NCBI GenBank assembly: GCA_030619715.1
Contig: JAUXAW010000006.1
Span: forward strand, 1-37,823
Origin: a candidate division WWE3 bacterium
GTDB lineage: Bacteria > Patescibacteriota > WWE3 > JAUXAW01
DNA: 37,823 nt
Reading direction: 5' to 3'
Shown here: positions 1-8,917 of the stretch, piece after piece
Numbering within the stretch: position 1 is the stretch's first letter
Layout of the letters: every line of letters starts with the position of its first letter
Notes under the pieces: generated by a model
What the model saw: only the letters and a program-made list of their open reading frames with translations
What the model was told of the DNA's origin: nothing
The model's database searches: none
Made by a program: the position numbers and the translations under genes

Positions 1-287
1 GCCACGCCAGAAGGTCCATATCCCTCCAGCCTCAATTCTTCAAGCCGCGCGCCTTCCGCACCCCCACTCCCCCGCTCGATCGCCCTTTTGATATTATCCT
101 TGGGCATATCGCCGCTCTTCGCATTCTCAATCGCCGACCGCAGCGTCGGGTTCGTCTCCGGATCCGGCCCACCCTTCTGCGCCGCAACCGTAATCGCCCG
201 CGCCAACTTCGTAAACATCTTTCCCCGCTTGGCGTCCTTGAGGGCTTTTTTGTGTTTAATCGTCGACCACTTACTATGTCCTGACAT
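1..287 (-). CDS. yebC: YebC/PmpR family transcriptional regulator, partial (runs off the left edge)
   Basis: Minus strand from ATG at 287 reads [76 protein letters not shown]..., the classic YebC N-terminus. It is open to the window edge, so it is absent from the ORF track. Confidence 0.95.
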   Translation of the reverse strand, partial: MSGHSKWSTIKHKKALKDAKRGKMFTKLARAITVAAQKGGPDPETNPTLRSAIENAKSGDMPKDNIKRAIERGSGGAEGARLEELRLEGYGPSGV

Positions 288-342
288 TGCAAAACCTATT
301 GTAACACGCTAACACATAAATATGTCACTTCGTACGAGTGTG

Positions 343-1110
343 TTACCGCAACTCTTCGTCGTTTTCGACGCCGGCCAGAGGCCGGTCGTCCTTTGGACGA
401 GGTTCGGGGGCGGGTTTGGCTTTGGGTTTTTCTTCCTCTTTTTCTGTGTCCTCTGTTTTCTTCCGTGCCTTCCGTGTTACAGGCTTTTTGATCACCGGTT
501 CCTTTTTGGTGGTTCTCCTTTTAATGGCCTTCTTAATCACTGAAGGCACTGAAGGTTCAGAGGGCATTGAGGGTTCTTTTTCTGTGTCCTCAGTTTTTTT
601 CTGTGTTCTCTGTGTTTCCTCTTTCTTAATTGATTCTAGCGCCGCAAAGGGGGCGTTTTTGTCCTCAAGCGGCAAAACGACGACGACCTCATCGCCCTCT
701 TTACCGCCGTAAAATCCGACCGCCACCGGCGAAACTTTATAGGAACCATCGGCAGTCACCGCCACAAACTTACCATCCTTCTTGGCCAAAATCCCTTCAA
801 CCTTTTGCCGCTTGACCCGCGCAATCTGCTTGAATCGCTCCTGCCCGTCTTCCTCAATCTTCTTCAAAGTATCGCCATAGACCAAAACGGATTTGGAAGC
901 ATAATTGGGATTGACGGGATATTTCTTGCCCTCCTCGGTGACCATATCTTCTCCGTCAAAAGTGCCGGTGATCCCCGGAAGCTCCCGCGTCGACGGTTTC
1001 GGTGGTTGGTCTCTGACACCAGAGAGCAGCTGCTTAGCCAACTTAATATTCGTCTCGGCCGCATTGAGGGCCTGGACGATTAATTGCTGTTCACTCTTTT
1101 TCTTAGTCAT
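343..1110 (-). CDS. Hypothetical protein with low-complexity, repeat-built basic C-terminal tail
   Basis: 255-aa ORF just downstream of and co-oriented with the ATPase ORF. The C-terminal third contains KKTEDTEKE twice and SMPSEPSVPSV. Confidence 0.75.
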   Translation of the reverse strand: MTKKKSEQQLIVQALNAAETNIKLAKQLLSGVRDQPPKPSTRELPGITGTFDGEDMVTEEGKKYPVNPNYASKSVLVYGDTLKKIEEDGQERFKQIARVKRQKVEGILAKKDGKFVAVTADGSYKVSPVAVGFYGGKEGDEVVVVLPLEDKNAPFAALESIKKEETQRTQKKTEDTEKEPSMPSEPSVPSVIKKAIKRRTTKKEPVIKKPVTRKARKKTEDTEKEEEKPKAKPAPEPRPKDDRPLAGVENDEELR

Positions 1111-1114
1111 CTCG

Positions 1115-3637
1115 TCACCCCCTTACCTTAAACTCTCCCTCAAAAGTAGAAGCAGAATCCGCGTCCTTCTGCTTGTCATCCGCGCTCATCTGCGTTGCCC
1201 GCCCCTGGCGGGCTTCTTCAGCTTTAGCGAGACCGAGGTCAAACTGCTTTTCCGTCCAGCGCTTAATCCGGGCTTCGACCTCCTCCGCCGGCCGACCATA
1301 TTTCTGTCGAGACAGTTCAACCGCTTTTTTAGCATTACCGGTCGGATCATCCGGCGGCGGCATCGTCACTCCCGAAAACGGCTGACTGGTCATCCCATCA
1401 ATCATCAGTTTGACATAAACATTGTACTTGTCCAAAGTAATCAGGTCGTTCTCCTCAAAAATCGGGGCAAATTCAGGAGCCAAAACTTTAGCATCCGGCG
1501 CCCCCAAGGCAAAAGAAATAATCGTTCCGATGTTGCCAAAGACCGCATCCTGCATCTCTTCGGGAAGTTGCGCCGTGTACTGGTGGGTCAGATTCAAGCA
1601 CAATCGATACTTCCGCGCCTCAGAAAGAATCGAGGCAAAAGCACCAGAGGCAAAGTTTTGGAACTCATCAGCATAGAGAAAAAAGTCCCGCCGCTCCTCC
1701 TCGGGAATCCGCACCCTTTGCATCGCCATAAAGTTCAAACGTGAAATAATCAACGAACCGAGCAGATTCGCATTGTCCTCGCCGATTTTGCCCTTGGCCA
1801 GGTTGATAAAAAGAATCTTGCTTTCGTTCATAATCTCACTGAGCCTAATCGTCGATTTCGCCTGACCTAAAATATTGCGGATGGTTGTCGTCGCCAAAAA
1901 GCGACCGATTTTGTTCTGAATGGGGGCTATCGCTTCGGTGTGGAAAGAAACGTTACCCATCATCTGCTTGAACTCTACCTCCCAGAAATCCCTCAAAACG
2001 GGGTCTTTGATCTTGTAGACGATATATTTTTGGTAATTTTTGTCCATCAGCAGGCGGACAATCCCGAGTATCGTCGTGTTAGGGATCTCAACAAGTGTCA
2101 AGATAGCATTATTAAGCAAATACTCCAGCCGCGGACCCCAGGAATACTCAAAGTGTTTTTTGACCGCGGTGACCAAACCCGAGGCCATCAAATTTTTCTG
2201 GGCTGGGTCGGGACACTCAAGCATATTGATGCTGACTGGCCACTTGGTGTCACCGGGGTCAACCAGAACGACATCGTCAACACGATCGTCGGGAACATAA
2301 TCCAAAAGTTCCTCAATCAGGTCACCGTGAGGATCAAGGACGCCAACGCCCCTACCCGCCTCCATATCCTGGATAATCATATTCTTAAAAACAGTTGTTT
2401 TACCGGTGCCGGTTTTTCCGACCAAATAAATATGCCGGCGGCGGTCGTCGGTGCCAGTTTTGATACCGAAATTAACCATCTGGTCGCGGAAACTGGTCCG
2501 GGCAAAAAAGTTGCAGTCGGTCGTCGGCAAGCTCAACGGCGGCTCGCCTTTGCGGCTGGCCGTCCAGGCGATGGCTGGCGTTTCGACGGTGATCGATGGT
2601 AGGTGGAAAACCGAGGCCAGCTCGACGGTGTCAAGGATATATGATTGTTCGGGAGTGAAAACCCGCTGGCGGTAATTTTCAAGAAACTCATTCTTATCCT
2701 TGATTTCCTCACCACGGACGAAGGAGTTGAGGTTGGCCGTCGAAAACTGACGAAAGGATGCCAGAGTTGAACGCAATCTGCCTCTGGCAGACTCACCGTC
2801 GGGAGCCAGAGTGACAACCCTAACTAGAGTCTCAAAACCCATGTGGGTCATCTTGTCTTCGATTGCCTTGAGCTCCAACTCTTGTCCGGCCGAAAGGCGA
2901 ACCGCTTCTTTGCGAGCCGGAGCTTTTCTGGACGGCTCCTCCGGTGGGGCAAAGATTGATTTAAACATGTGGAGAAAAAGCTCCCCCACCTCTTTCTGAA
3001 TTTCGCCCAAAATTTCCAGTGGCCCAATACCAACGGGGCTAATCCCCTCCCGCACCCTATCTACGTAATCATGCCCCTCCTCCTGCCAGACATCGGGCAC
3101 CGGTCGAAGTAAAATCTGGATCCAAACCCGCTCGCCGCCGGGCAAATCGGAGATAGCACTGGTGATAGCGGCGAGAGGATCAACCTCAAAATCGGGAAAG
3201 GTTCGAATGGGAAAAATATGCTCTTTTTCGAGCTTAAGATAGGTACCACCGACCACATGGGTCTGGGGGTCAATTTTTTTAGCATAATCTTCGGCCTCAC
3301 GGATTTCGGCTTCGGGATACTGGGCGTAAACCTGGCTCTCGACAAAAGTCTGCAACTCCTTGGGAACGACGGCATAAAAGTTGATCCCCTCGACGGAGCT
3401 GGCAATTTCAAAAGAGAGGTGCTCCTGGACCTCGGGCGTCAACTTCAAGAGTCCATGGAGGGAGGCGAACATCTGCTCGGCCGAGCGGGCATCCTTTTCG
3501 TTTTCCTTGGGGACGCGGATGGCTAAGACAACGTTGTCAAACTGGGCCGGGGTCAGCCTTTTTTTCCGGGCAGCGAGAACCGCCAGTATCAACGATACGG
3601 CTAGGACAATGAAAAGAACAATGAGATAAAAAGTCAT
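1115..3637 (-). CDS. Type IV secretion/conjugation-type ATPase (VirB4/TraG/HerA-like, DNA-binding-domain protein)
   Basis: 840 aa; N-terminal TM segment; Walker A VGKTGTGKTTVFKNM; GVGVLDPHGDLIEELL; Walker B-like FFLYADEFQNFAS. Confidence 0.88.
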   Translation of the reverse strand: MTFYLIVLFIVLAVSLILAVLAARKKRLTPAQFDNVVLAIRVPKENEKDARSAEQMFASLHGLLKLTPEVQEHLSFEIASSVEGINFYAVVPKELQTFVESQVYAQYPEAEIREAEDYAKKIDPQTHVVGGTYLKLEKEHIFPIRTFPDFEVDPLAAITSAISDLPGGERVWIQILLRPVPDVWQEEGHDYVDRVREGISPVGIGPLEILGEIQKEVGELFLHMFKSIFAPPEEPSRKAPARKEAVRLSAGQELELKAIEDKMTHMGFETLVRVVTLAPDGESARGRLRSTLASFRQFSTANLNSFVRGEEIKDKNEFLENYRQRVFTPEQSYILDTVELASVFHLPSITVETPAIAWTASRKGEPPLSLPTTDCNFFARTSFRDQMVNFGIKTGTDDRRRHIYLVGKTGTGKTTVFKNMIIQDMEAGRGVGVLDPHGDLIEELLDYVPDDRVDDVVLVDPGDTKWPVSINMLECPDPAQKNLMASGLVTAVKKHFEYSWGPRLEYLLNNAILTLVEIPNTTILGIVRLLMDKNYQKYIVYKIKDPVLRDFWEVEFKQMMGNVSFHTEAIAPIQNKIGRFLATTTIRNILGQAKSTIRLSEIMNESKILFINLAKGKIGEDNANLLGSLIISRLNFMAMQRVRIPEEERRDFFLYADEFQNFASGAFASILSEARKYRLCLNLTHQYTAQLPEEMQDAVFGNIGTIISFALGAPDAKVLAPEFAPIFEENDLITLDKYNVYVKLMIDGMTSQPFSGVTMPPPDDPTGNAKKAVELSRQKYGRPAEEVEARIKRWTEKQFDLGLAKAEEARQGRATQMSADDKQKDADSASTFEGEFKVRG

Positions 3638-3728
3638 TGTGCAACTCCCCTTTGAAATGACAGCTTTAGCTGTTACTTCGTTCGTAAAGCATTATACCCA
3701 AAACAAAAACCTCTGTCAAAAAGAAAAT

Positions 3729-3757
3729 TTGACACCTACAGGATAGCGTGCTATAGT
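3729..3757 (+). promoter_or_regulatory. Sigma-70-type promoter: TTGACA-17 nt-TATAGT with extended -10 (TGC)
   Basis: ttgaca at 3729-3734, tatagt at 3752-3757, spacer 17, upstream of the 131-aa ORF. Confidence 0.75.
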
Positions 3758-3847
3758 CTATTCAGCTTTACAAAGCCAATTGCTCCGAAGTCCTTCGGAG
3801 CACCAAACCGTCCTCTGGACGAAAATCAATGAAAGGAGAAGCAAAAA

Positions 3848-4243
3848 ATGGAAGAAAGAGTCCAGATAGTTATTGGTGCCTCGTTACCTCCTAAATACCG
3901 AGCGGAGAGGGAGCACTACCTCAGAGAAAGGCTGAGAGAGGTGCTCGGTGAGTCAATTTACGGCTTGCTCATTAATATGGAGGTAGAGAGTGTGGAAATC
4001 GTCCCCGCCGCCGCGGGCGAGGACGAGGCCATCGAGGTTCGCTTCCTCCTCGACGATGGACAGATGAATCGGGCGGAGCAAGCAATCAATAATCGGCTCG
4101 TGACCCCGATCAAACAAATCGCGATGGCATCAATCGACCGAGGCACCCGAACTCTCTTTGCTTGGTGCCTCCTCCACAACAGGGAGCAGGGGTGGGTCAC
4201 TGTCCCGCTCCCACCGGAGAGCATTGACCTCATTCTGGGATGA
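3848..4243 (+). CDS. Hypothetical protein (131 aa)
   Basis: RBS gaaaggag before ATG; own promoter and intrinsic terminator; no family recognised. Confidence 0.8.
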   Translation: MEERVQIVIGASLPPKYRAEREHYLRERLREVLGESIYGLLINMEVESVEIVPAAAGEDEAIEVRFLLDDGQMNRAEQAINNRLVTPIKQIAMASIDRGTRTLFAWCLLHNREQGWVTVPLPPESIDLILG

Positions 4244-4270
4244 GGCCTGAACCGAGTCCCGCGGACTCAA

Positions 4271-4310
4271 AAGACCCCGCTGAGCGGCCAGCAGGGTCTT
4301 TTTCTTTTTC
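4271..4310 (+). terminator. Intrinsic terminator
   Basis: aagaccccgctg-agcggc-cagcagggtctt hairpin followed by tttctttttc. Confidence 0.85.
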
Positions 4311-4343
4311 TAAAAAAACGCGCAGAAGACACCAAAGAAGGAC

Positions 4344-4441
4344 GTCAAAGGGAGTTAAAGGATCGCTAGAGGAAATTAAGGGATGTTAAGGGCAAATAAG
4401 GGTGGTTAGGGGAGGAAAAGGGGTGTTAGGGGGAATAAGGG
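4344..4441 (+). repeat. Degenerate ~10-nt tandem repeat (NNNTTAAGGG-like) with G-quadruplex-capable G-tracts
   Basis: agttaaagg/atcgctagagg/aaattaaggg/atgttaaggg/caaataaggg/tggttagggg/aggaaaagggg/tgttaggggg/aataaggg. GGG-N6-GGGG-N7-GGGG-N5-GGGGG-N5-GGG at 4400-4441. Confidence 0.7.
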
Positions 4442-4461
4442 TTAAAAACCCCCGAAATACT

Positions 4462-4488
4462 AGCCCCCCGCTCTTTTGGCGGGGGGCT
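4462..4488. terminator. Perfect 10-bp G/C hairpin between convergent genes
   Basis: AGCCCCCCGC-tcttttg-GCGGGGGGCT. No clean T-tract on the plus side; the minus side has scattered T runs. Confidence 0.5.
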
Positions 4489-4518
4489 GAAGAAAGGAGA
4501 GAGACTATGATCATATTA

Positions 4519-5574
4519 CTACAAATTCTTCCAGCTGTCAAGTCCCAAAATAATTGTCAAATCCGCCCGCTCCTCCACCCCTTCAAACTCCGAACGGGTA
4601 TCACCAATCTTTAAAACTTTAGAAAGTCTCTGGACGGTGTGCACCTTAGGCTTGCTCGTTACCATAAGACTCTGCTTTAAATCTGTTCGCTCAAAATTGG
4701 TAATCACAATCACATCGCCACCCAAATTTTTAACATAGCGTGAAATATGAGTCGCCAAACCCGACTTTTCCGTCGCGTTGAGAACCTGAATCTTGAATCT
4801 TTCTTCAATTATTTTTGAATCGGTGAAATGTTTTTGCAGTTCCAAATCCAAATGCTGCCGGTCGTAAAGCTCTCCTTCGGATATTGCCCACACCTCCTCC
4901 TCAACTCTCGCCGTCCAGATAAACTTACCTACCTGCAACAGCGAAGTGAAAGTCAAATTCGTCTTGATACTACGCCGAAGTTCAACCAAAAGGTTTGGCA
5001 GCAATTTCACCATTCGAAACCCGTCGCCGAGGAACTGGTTGATTTGACCCAAACCTGAAGAGTCGGTCACAATATAGCCATCAATTGGAACCGCCAGCAA
5101 TTTGGCCACTGTCTGCGCCGTCAAATCCAAATTGGCCTGTGGTTTGGTCAAAGCCCCTAAAGCATAAACCGTCGCCAGCTTGCCAGAACCGAAACCTTGG
5201 GGAACCAAAACCTCGGCCTCAAGCGGCAATTTGACCATAAAGACTTCGTTCTCGCTGACGTCCAAAGTGATGACCGAAAGTTCCTCGATCAGTGAGGTGG
5301 GGTTTTTGACATCTTCGAGCGTTATCAGCAGAAGATTAAACCGTCCCCCGGAAAAGATAACATCGCCATCGGAGGCACCGGACGCCGCCGCCATTGGTTT
5401 GGTAAAGAATTGATATAGAGCAACAGCACCGGAAACAACAATGGTCGCGAAGACGACGATGAGTGCTAGACCTAAAATTTTCAAGCGGTGTTTAACCTTC
5501 CTCGAAAGCCGCAGTTTTCTCCAAGAAGAAACTTTCTGGCGGCGTTTTGTTTTGTAATTTCTAGTCCTACCCAT
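4519..5574 (-). CDS. Membrane-anchored protein with LytR C-terminal (LytR_C) domain
   Basis: 351 aa; basic N-terminus then TM (LALIVVFATIVVSGAVALY); C-terminal IQVLNATEKSGLATHISRYVKNLGGDVIVITNFE matches LytR_C style. Confidence 0.75.
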   Translation of the reverse strand: MGRTRNYKTKRRQKVSSWRKLRLSRKVKHRLKILGLALIVVFATIVVSGAVALYQFFTKPMAAASGASDGDVIFSGGRFNLLLITLEDVKNPTSLIEELSVITLDVSENEVFMVKLPLEAEVLVPQGFGSGKLATVYALGALTKPQANLDLTAQTVAKLLAVPIDGYIVTDSSGLGQINQFLGDGFRMVKLLPNLLVELRRSIKTNLTFTSLLQVGKFIWTARVEEEVWAISEGELYDRQHLDLELQKHFTDSKIIEERFKIQVLNATEKSGLATHISRYVKNLGGDVIVITNFERTDLKQSLMVTSKPKVHTVQRLSKVLKIGDTRSEFEGVEERADLTIILGLDSWKNL

Positions 5575-6190
5575 TGAGATTATCCAACACCTTCCTCAAA
5601 TCCTCCGGCAAATCCACCTCAAAACTCAACCACTCCCCTGTCCTCGGATGCTCAAACCCTAGTCGGTAGGCGTGCAAAAATTGCCGCGGGCACCATTTTT
5701 TGTCTTCTCTAATCTGCTTCCGGCTGGCGTAAAGCTTATCCCCCACCACCGGATGACCGATGGATTTGAGATGAACCCTAATCTGATGGGTTCGGCCGGT
5801 TAAAGGTTTTACGTCCAACAATGTGTAGTTTTCCAAATGTTTTTTAGTCGAGTACTCTGTTACCGAATCCCTACTCCCTTCAACTACCACAAATTTCCCT
5901 ACCCCTTTGGGGGCCCTCCCAATCGATGCATCAACCACACCCGACGGGTGCTTTGGTCGCCCGTGCACCAGCGCTAAATAACCCTTCTTGACCTTCCTCT
6001 CCTTAAACTGCCGCTGCAAATTTTCAAGCGCTTCCGTTGTCTTGGCGAAGAGCAAAAGCCCCGAAGTGTCCCTGTCCAACCGATGAACAGCCAAGCGATT
6101 GTCCGTTTGTATCGTGGAACGATCGACGACTAGGCCGGGAGGCTTGTTTACCACTAAAAGATCGGAGTTCTCGTAGATAATTTCCATCAA
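5567..6190 (-). CDS. RluA family pseudouridine synthase
   Basis: 207 aa; VVNKPPGLVVDRS, VHRLDRDTSGLLLFAK, LTGRTHQIRVHLKSIGHPVVGDKLY. Confidence 0.93.
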   Translation of the reverse strand: MMEIIYENSDLLVVNKPPGLVVDRSTIQTDNRLAVHRLDRDTSGLLLFAKTTEALENLQRQFKERKVKKGYLALVHGRPKHPSGVVDASIGRAPKGVGKFVVVEGSRDSVTEYSTKKHLENYTLLDVKPLTGRTHQIRVHLKSIGHPVVGDKLYASRKQIREDKKWCPRQFLHAYRLGFEHPRTGEWLSFEVDLPEDLRKVLDNLNG

Positions 6191-6561
6191 TCCGTCACCA
6201 AAAACTTTTTCACTTCCAACACTATTTGCTCCGGTGTATGCTCCGACTTGATCAAATATCCATCGGCACCCAAGGCAAAGCCTTCCTTGATGATCGATTC
6301 CCGCCCCAAGTTGGTCAAAAGAATCACCGGAATATCCTTGAGCTCCGCCTTTTTCTTGATCGTCCTTAGGATCTCCAGGCCATCAAACTTAGGCAGCATA
6401 ATGTCCAGAAGAATCAAATCGTGGACGTCTCCCAGCACTTTGGCCAGACCGGATTGACCGTCGACCGCCTCCTTGACCACAAAGCCTTCGTCCCGCAAAA
6501 CTTCGGCGTAAAGCTCACGGACATCTTGGTCGTCCTCAATTATTAAGATTTTTTTCTTCAT
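6187..6561 (-). CDS. Stand-alone response regulator receiver domain
   Basis: 124 aa; KKILIIEDDQDVRELYAEVL, LILLDIMLPKFDGLEIL, PVILLTNLG, K(SEHTPEQ). Confidence 0.93.
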   Translation of the reverse strand: MKKKILIIEDDQDVRELYAEVLRDEGFVVKEAVDGQSGLAKVLGDVHDLILLDIMLPKFDGLEILRTIKKKAELKDIPVILLTNLGRESIIKEGFALGADGYLIKSEHTPEQIVLEVKKFLVTD

Positions 6562-6577
6562 TCAAGCTCACCCCCAG

Positions 6578-8770
6578 TCACGCCAAAGGTAGAGTAAAAC
6601 TAAACGTACTTCCCTTCCCCACCTCACTCTGCACACTAATTTTACCGCGCATCCTCTCGACCAAAGCTCTACTAATATAAAGCCCCAGACCCGTTCCCCC
6701 CGCCTCGGCGGCGGTGACGAAAGAAGTTTCCAACCGACCAAATTTTTTAAAAAGCCGAGGAATGTCCTCTTTTCTTATCCCCCGCCCGGTATCGGTCACA
6801 TTGACCTGAACAAACTTGCCTTTTTGGTAGGCATCAATCGTCACCGAGCCTTTGTTTGTAAACTTGATCGCGTTGTCCAAAAGATTCATCAAAACCCGCC
6901 GCACTTTGTCCGCATCGGCTTTAACCTTTGGTATTTTCTCTCGCACGCTCAAAAACTCCAGCTTCAACTTCTTCTTTTGCGCCTGCTCCCTGAGTTCCTC
7001 CATCACCCCTCCTATCATCGGCACAAGCTCCAGCGGCTTGATCTCCAACTCCACCCTCTCCTGCTCGATTCTTGATACATCAAGCATATCATTAATCAGC
7101 GAAACCATTCGCTCCGAACCCTTCTGCGCCTTCCCCAAATATCTTTTCTGCTTTTCGTTCAACTCCCCACCTTTTTCGGAAAGCATCCAGAGATACCCCT
7201 GAATCGCCGTCATCGGGGTTCTCAGCTCGTGGGAAGTAATCGAGATAAACTCGTCCTTCATCTTGTCTAAGACTTTAAGTTCCTCATAAGCCTTCCTTAA
7301 TTCTCTAGTTCTTTTTTCTACCTCTCGTTCAAGTGTGGCACTAAAGCCTTTGATTTCGGAATAAAGTTTGGCATTCTGCATGGCAATTGAAGCTTGGTTG
7401 GCAAGCGAGATCAAAAGCTCGATATCCTGCACCGAGTAGGGATCGCCGGAAACCTTGTTCCCCAAGACAATCATCCCGATGATTTTTTCCTCAAAAAGAA
7501 GAGGAAGACAGAGGGTGGCTTCGATTCTCTTCATCGTTGATTGCAGCTTCTCCAAGTTTCTTTTTTCCTCTTCCTCAAAAGTATCCCTGATGATCAAGGA
7601 GAGCTCCTCGTAAACCACCGGCTTTGTGGTCTTTTCCAGCCAAAGAGTCAAGAAATTGTCTCTGACCAGAGCGATTCCGTTCTCTTCTCTAAACCCGATG
7701 TTCTTTTTGATTTGGTAATCTCCGTTCCCCGGTTCCCGCAGAAGGACGACGACTCGATCCAGCTTCATCGTCTCTATCAAAGTATCAACAATTAAAGAAG
7801 AGAGCTTATCTAGCTCCAAAACCTGAGTTAACCTTCTTCCCAGATCGGTTAAGACGGTCTGGGAACTATAGAAGGTGTAGTAAAAATACTGCGAGGCAAC
7901 TTTTTCAAAGAAGCGGAAAATTGGTTGGAAAAGGATAACACTGATAATTAGGATTAAGGGACCGGTGGTGTTGAAGGAAGCCGCACCGAAAAACCGATTG
8001 CTTAAAAGTGTTGCCGAAGAGGCAAAGGCGACGATGGTGATAAAAGAAAAAGCATAAACCGCCCCCCGACCCAAGGCGAAGCGGATGTCCATGAAACGGT
8101 GTCTTATAATTGCATAGAAAATAATAGCAATCATGCCAAGGAGCGAGAAGGGTCCAATCCAGATTAGGCGATAGTTGCCAAAATACGGAAGGATTAAGTT
8201 AAAAGGAAATGAGCAAGTCATTGGGGGAATCACGGATAAAAGTATGAATTGAAGCTGCGTCCGAGTAATCCCTCTCACCACCCGGTATTTGTTCACCAGA
8301 TTGGCGAGCGCCAACCCCATGAAGACTCCGAACCAAATCATCCAAATTAAATAAACTGGCCCCAGGGTGGCGTGATTTCCATTAGTGGTTAAAATAACAT
8401 CCTTGATAAAAAGTCCTCTTGTGAAAAAGGTAAAATAGGAGAACACAAAGATGGGGAGGATTATTCCAATCTTTGTTAGCAAAGCAGGAGGCTTCTCTTG
8501 CTTAGGAAATATAAAAGAAAAATATAAAAAAGCAGTTGCAGGCAGGTTCCCAACAAAATAGATTGCTTTATCCCAAAACCATGCTGAGTCTATATGTGTT
8601 GACATTCTAAACATCGCAATAACAAAAGCCCATAAGGAACCGCTGAGGGCAAAAAGGGCAAATGAAATATTTACCGGATTTTTCCGATTACGGAGATAGA
8701 CCAAAAATGGAATGGGTAAGGTTGAAAAAGAAACTAAAAGGAGAAGTATGTCTATCGGGGTAGTCCTCAT
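6578..8770 (-). CDS. Sensor histidine kinase (N-terminal 7TM, GAF, HisKA, HATPase_c)
   Basis: ISITSHELRTPMTAIQGYL H-box; N/G boxes DNAIKFTNKG, VTDTGRGI, GGTGLGLYI; multiple TM helices. Start chosen at MRTTPIDILLLL (8770); the ORF extends to 8905 (an alternative ATG there also has an RBS). Confidence 0.92.
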   Translation of the reverse strand: MRTTPIDILLLLVSFSTLPIPFLVYLRNRKNPVNISFALFALSGSLWAFVIAMFRMSTHIDSAWFWDKAIYFVGNLPATAFLYFSFIFPKQEKPPALLTKIGIILPIFVFSYFTFFTRGLFIKDVILTTNGNHATLGPVYLIWMIWFGVFMGLALANLVNKYRVVRGITRTQLQFILLSVIPPMTCSFPFNLILPYFGNYRLIWIGPFSLLGMIAIIFYAIIRHRFMDIRFALGRGAVYAFSFITIVAFASSATLLSNRFFGAASFNTTGPLILIISVILFQPIFRFFEKVASQYFYYTFYSSQTVLTDLGRRLTQVLELDKLSSLIVDTLIETMKLDRVVVLLREPGNGDYQIKKNIGFREENGIALVRDNFLTLWLEKTTKPVVYEELSLIIRDTFEEEEKRNLEKLQSTMKRIEATLCLPLLFEEKIIGMIVLGNKVSGDPYSVQDIELLISLANQASIAMQNAKLYSEIKGFSATLEREVEKRTRELRKAYEELKVLDKMKDEFISITSHELRTPMTAIQGYLWMLSEKGGELNEKQKRYLGKAQKGSERMVSLINDMLDVSRIEQERVELEIKPLELVPMIGGVMEELREQAQKKKLKLEFLSVREKIPKVKADADKVRRVLMNLLDNAIKFTNKGSVTIDAYQKGKFVQVNVTDTGRGIRKEDIPRLFKKFGRLETSFVTAAEAGGTGLGLYISRALVERMRGKISVQSEVGKGSTFSFTLPLA

Positions 8771-8780
8771 CCTGGCATAA

Positions 8781-8809
8781 TTTGTAGCATAAAGTCTTAA
8801 ATTACGCAA
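8781..8809 (-). promoter_or_regulatory. Putative promoter TTGCGT-17-TACAAA with extended -10 TGC
   Basis: Minus-strand -35 at 8804-8809 and -10 at 8781-8786, placing the TSS a few nt from ATG 8770 (near-leaderless). Confidence 0.4.
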
Positions 8810-8836
8810 GGATAACTCCAGAGGAATGAAGGGATC

Positions 8837-8880
8837 GCGTGGGACGCAAATACGCCGATTAGGCGATGAGCGCCCCACGC
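8837..8880 (-). promoter_or_regulatory. Long hairpin (11-bp stem with one mismatch, plus inner hairpin) between methyltransferase and histidine kinase genes
   Basis: GCGTGGGACGC (8837-8847) pairs GCGCCCCACGC (8870-8880); inner CGCC-gatta-GGCG. Confidence 0.45.
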
Positions 8881-8917
8881 GCGGGATCTGATGTGCTCTC
8901 TCCATCGTCTCTCCCCT

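Noticed and set aside
32-292. Minus ORF 32..292 and plus ORF 88..312
   Set aside because: Both overlap yebC, which is in another minus frame and open to the window edge; the Arg-rich composition of the former is typical of an out-of-frame artefact.
905-1744. Plus-strand 279-aa ORF (and 1940..2602, 3218..3526)
   Set aside because: Antisense shadow ORFs over the hypothetical protein and ATPase genes, with no recognisable motifs or start signals.
4402-4614. Plus ORF with RBS-like aaaggagagagactATG at 4507
   Set aside because: Short, overlaps the convergent LytR_C gene, and is built largely from the G-run repeat and hairpin.
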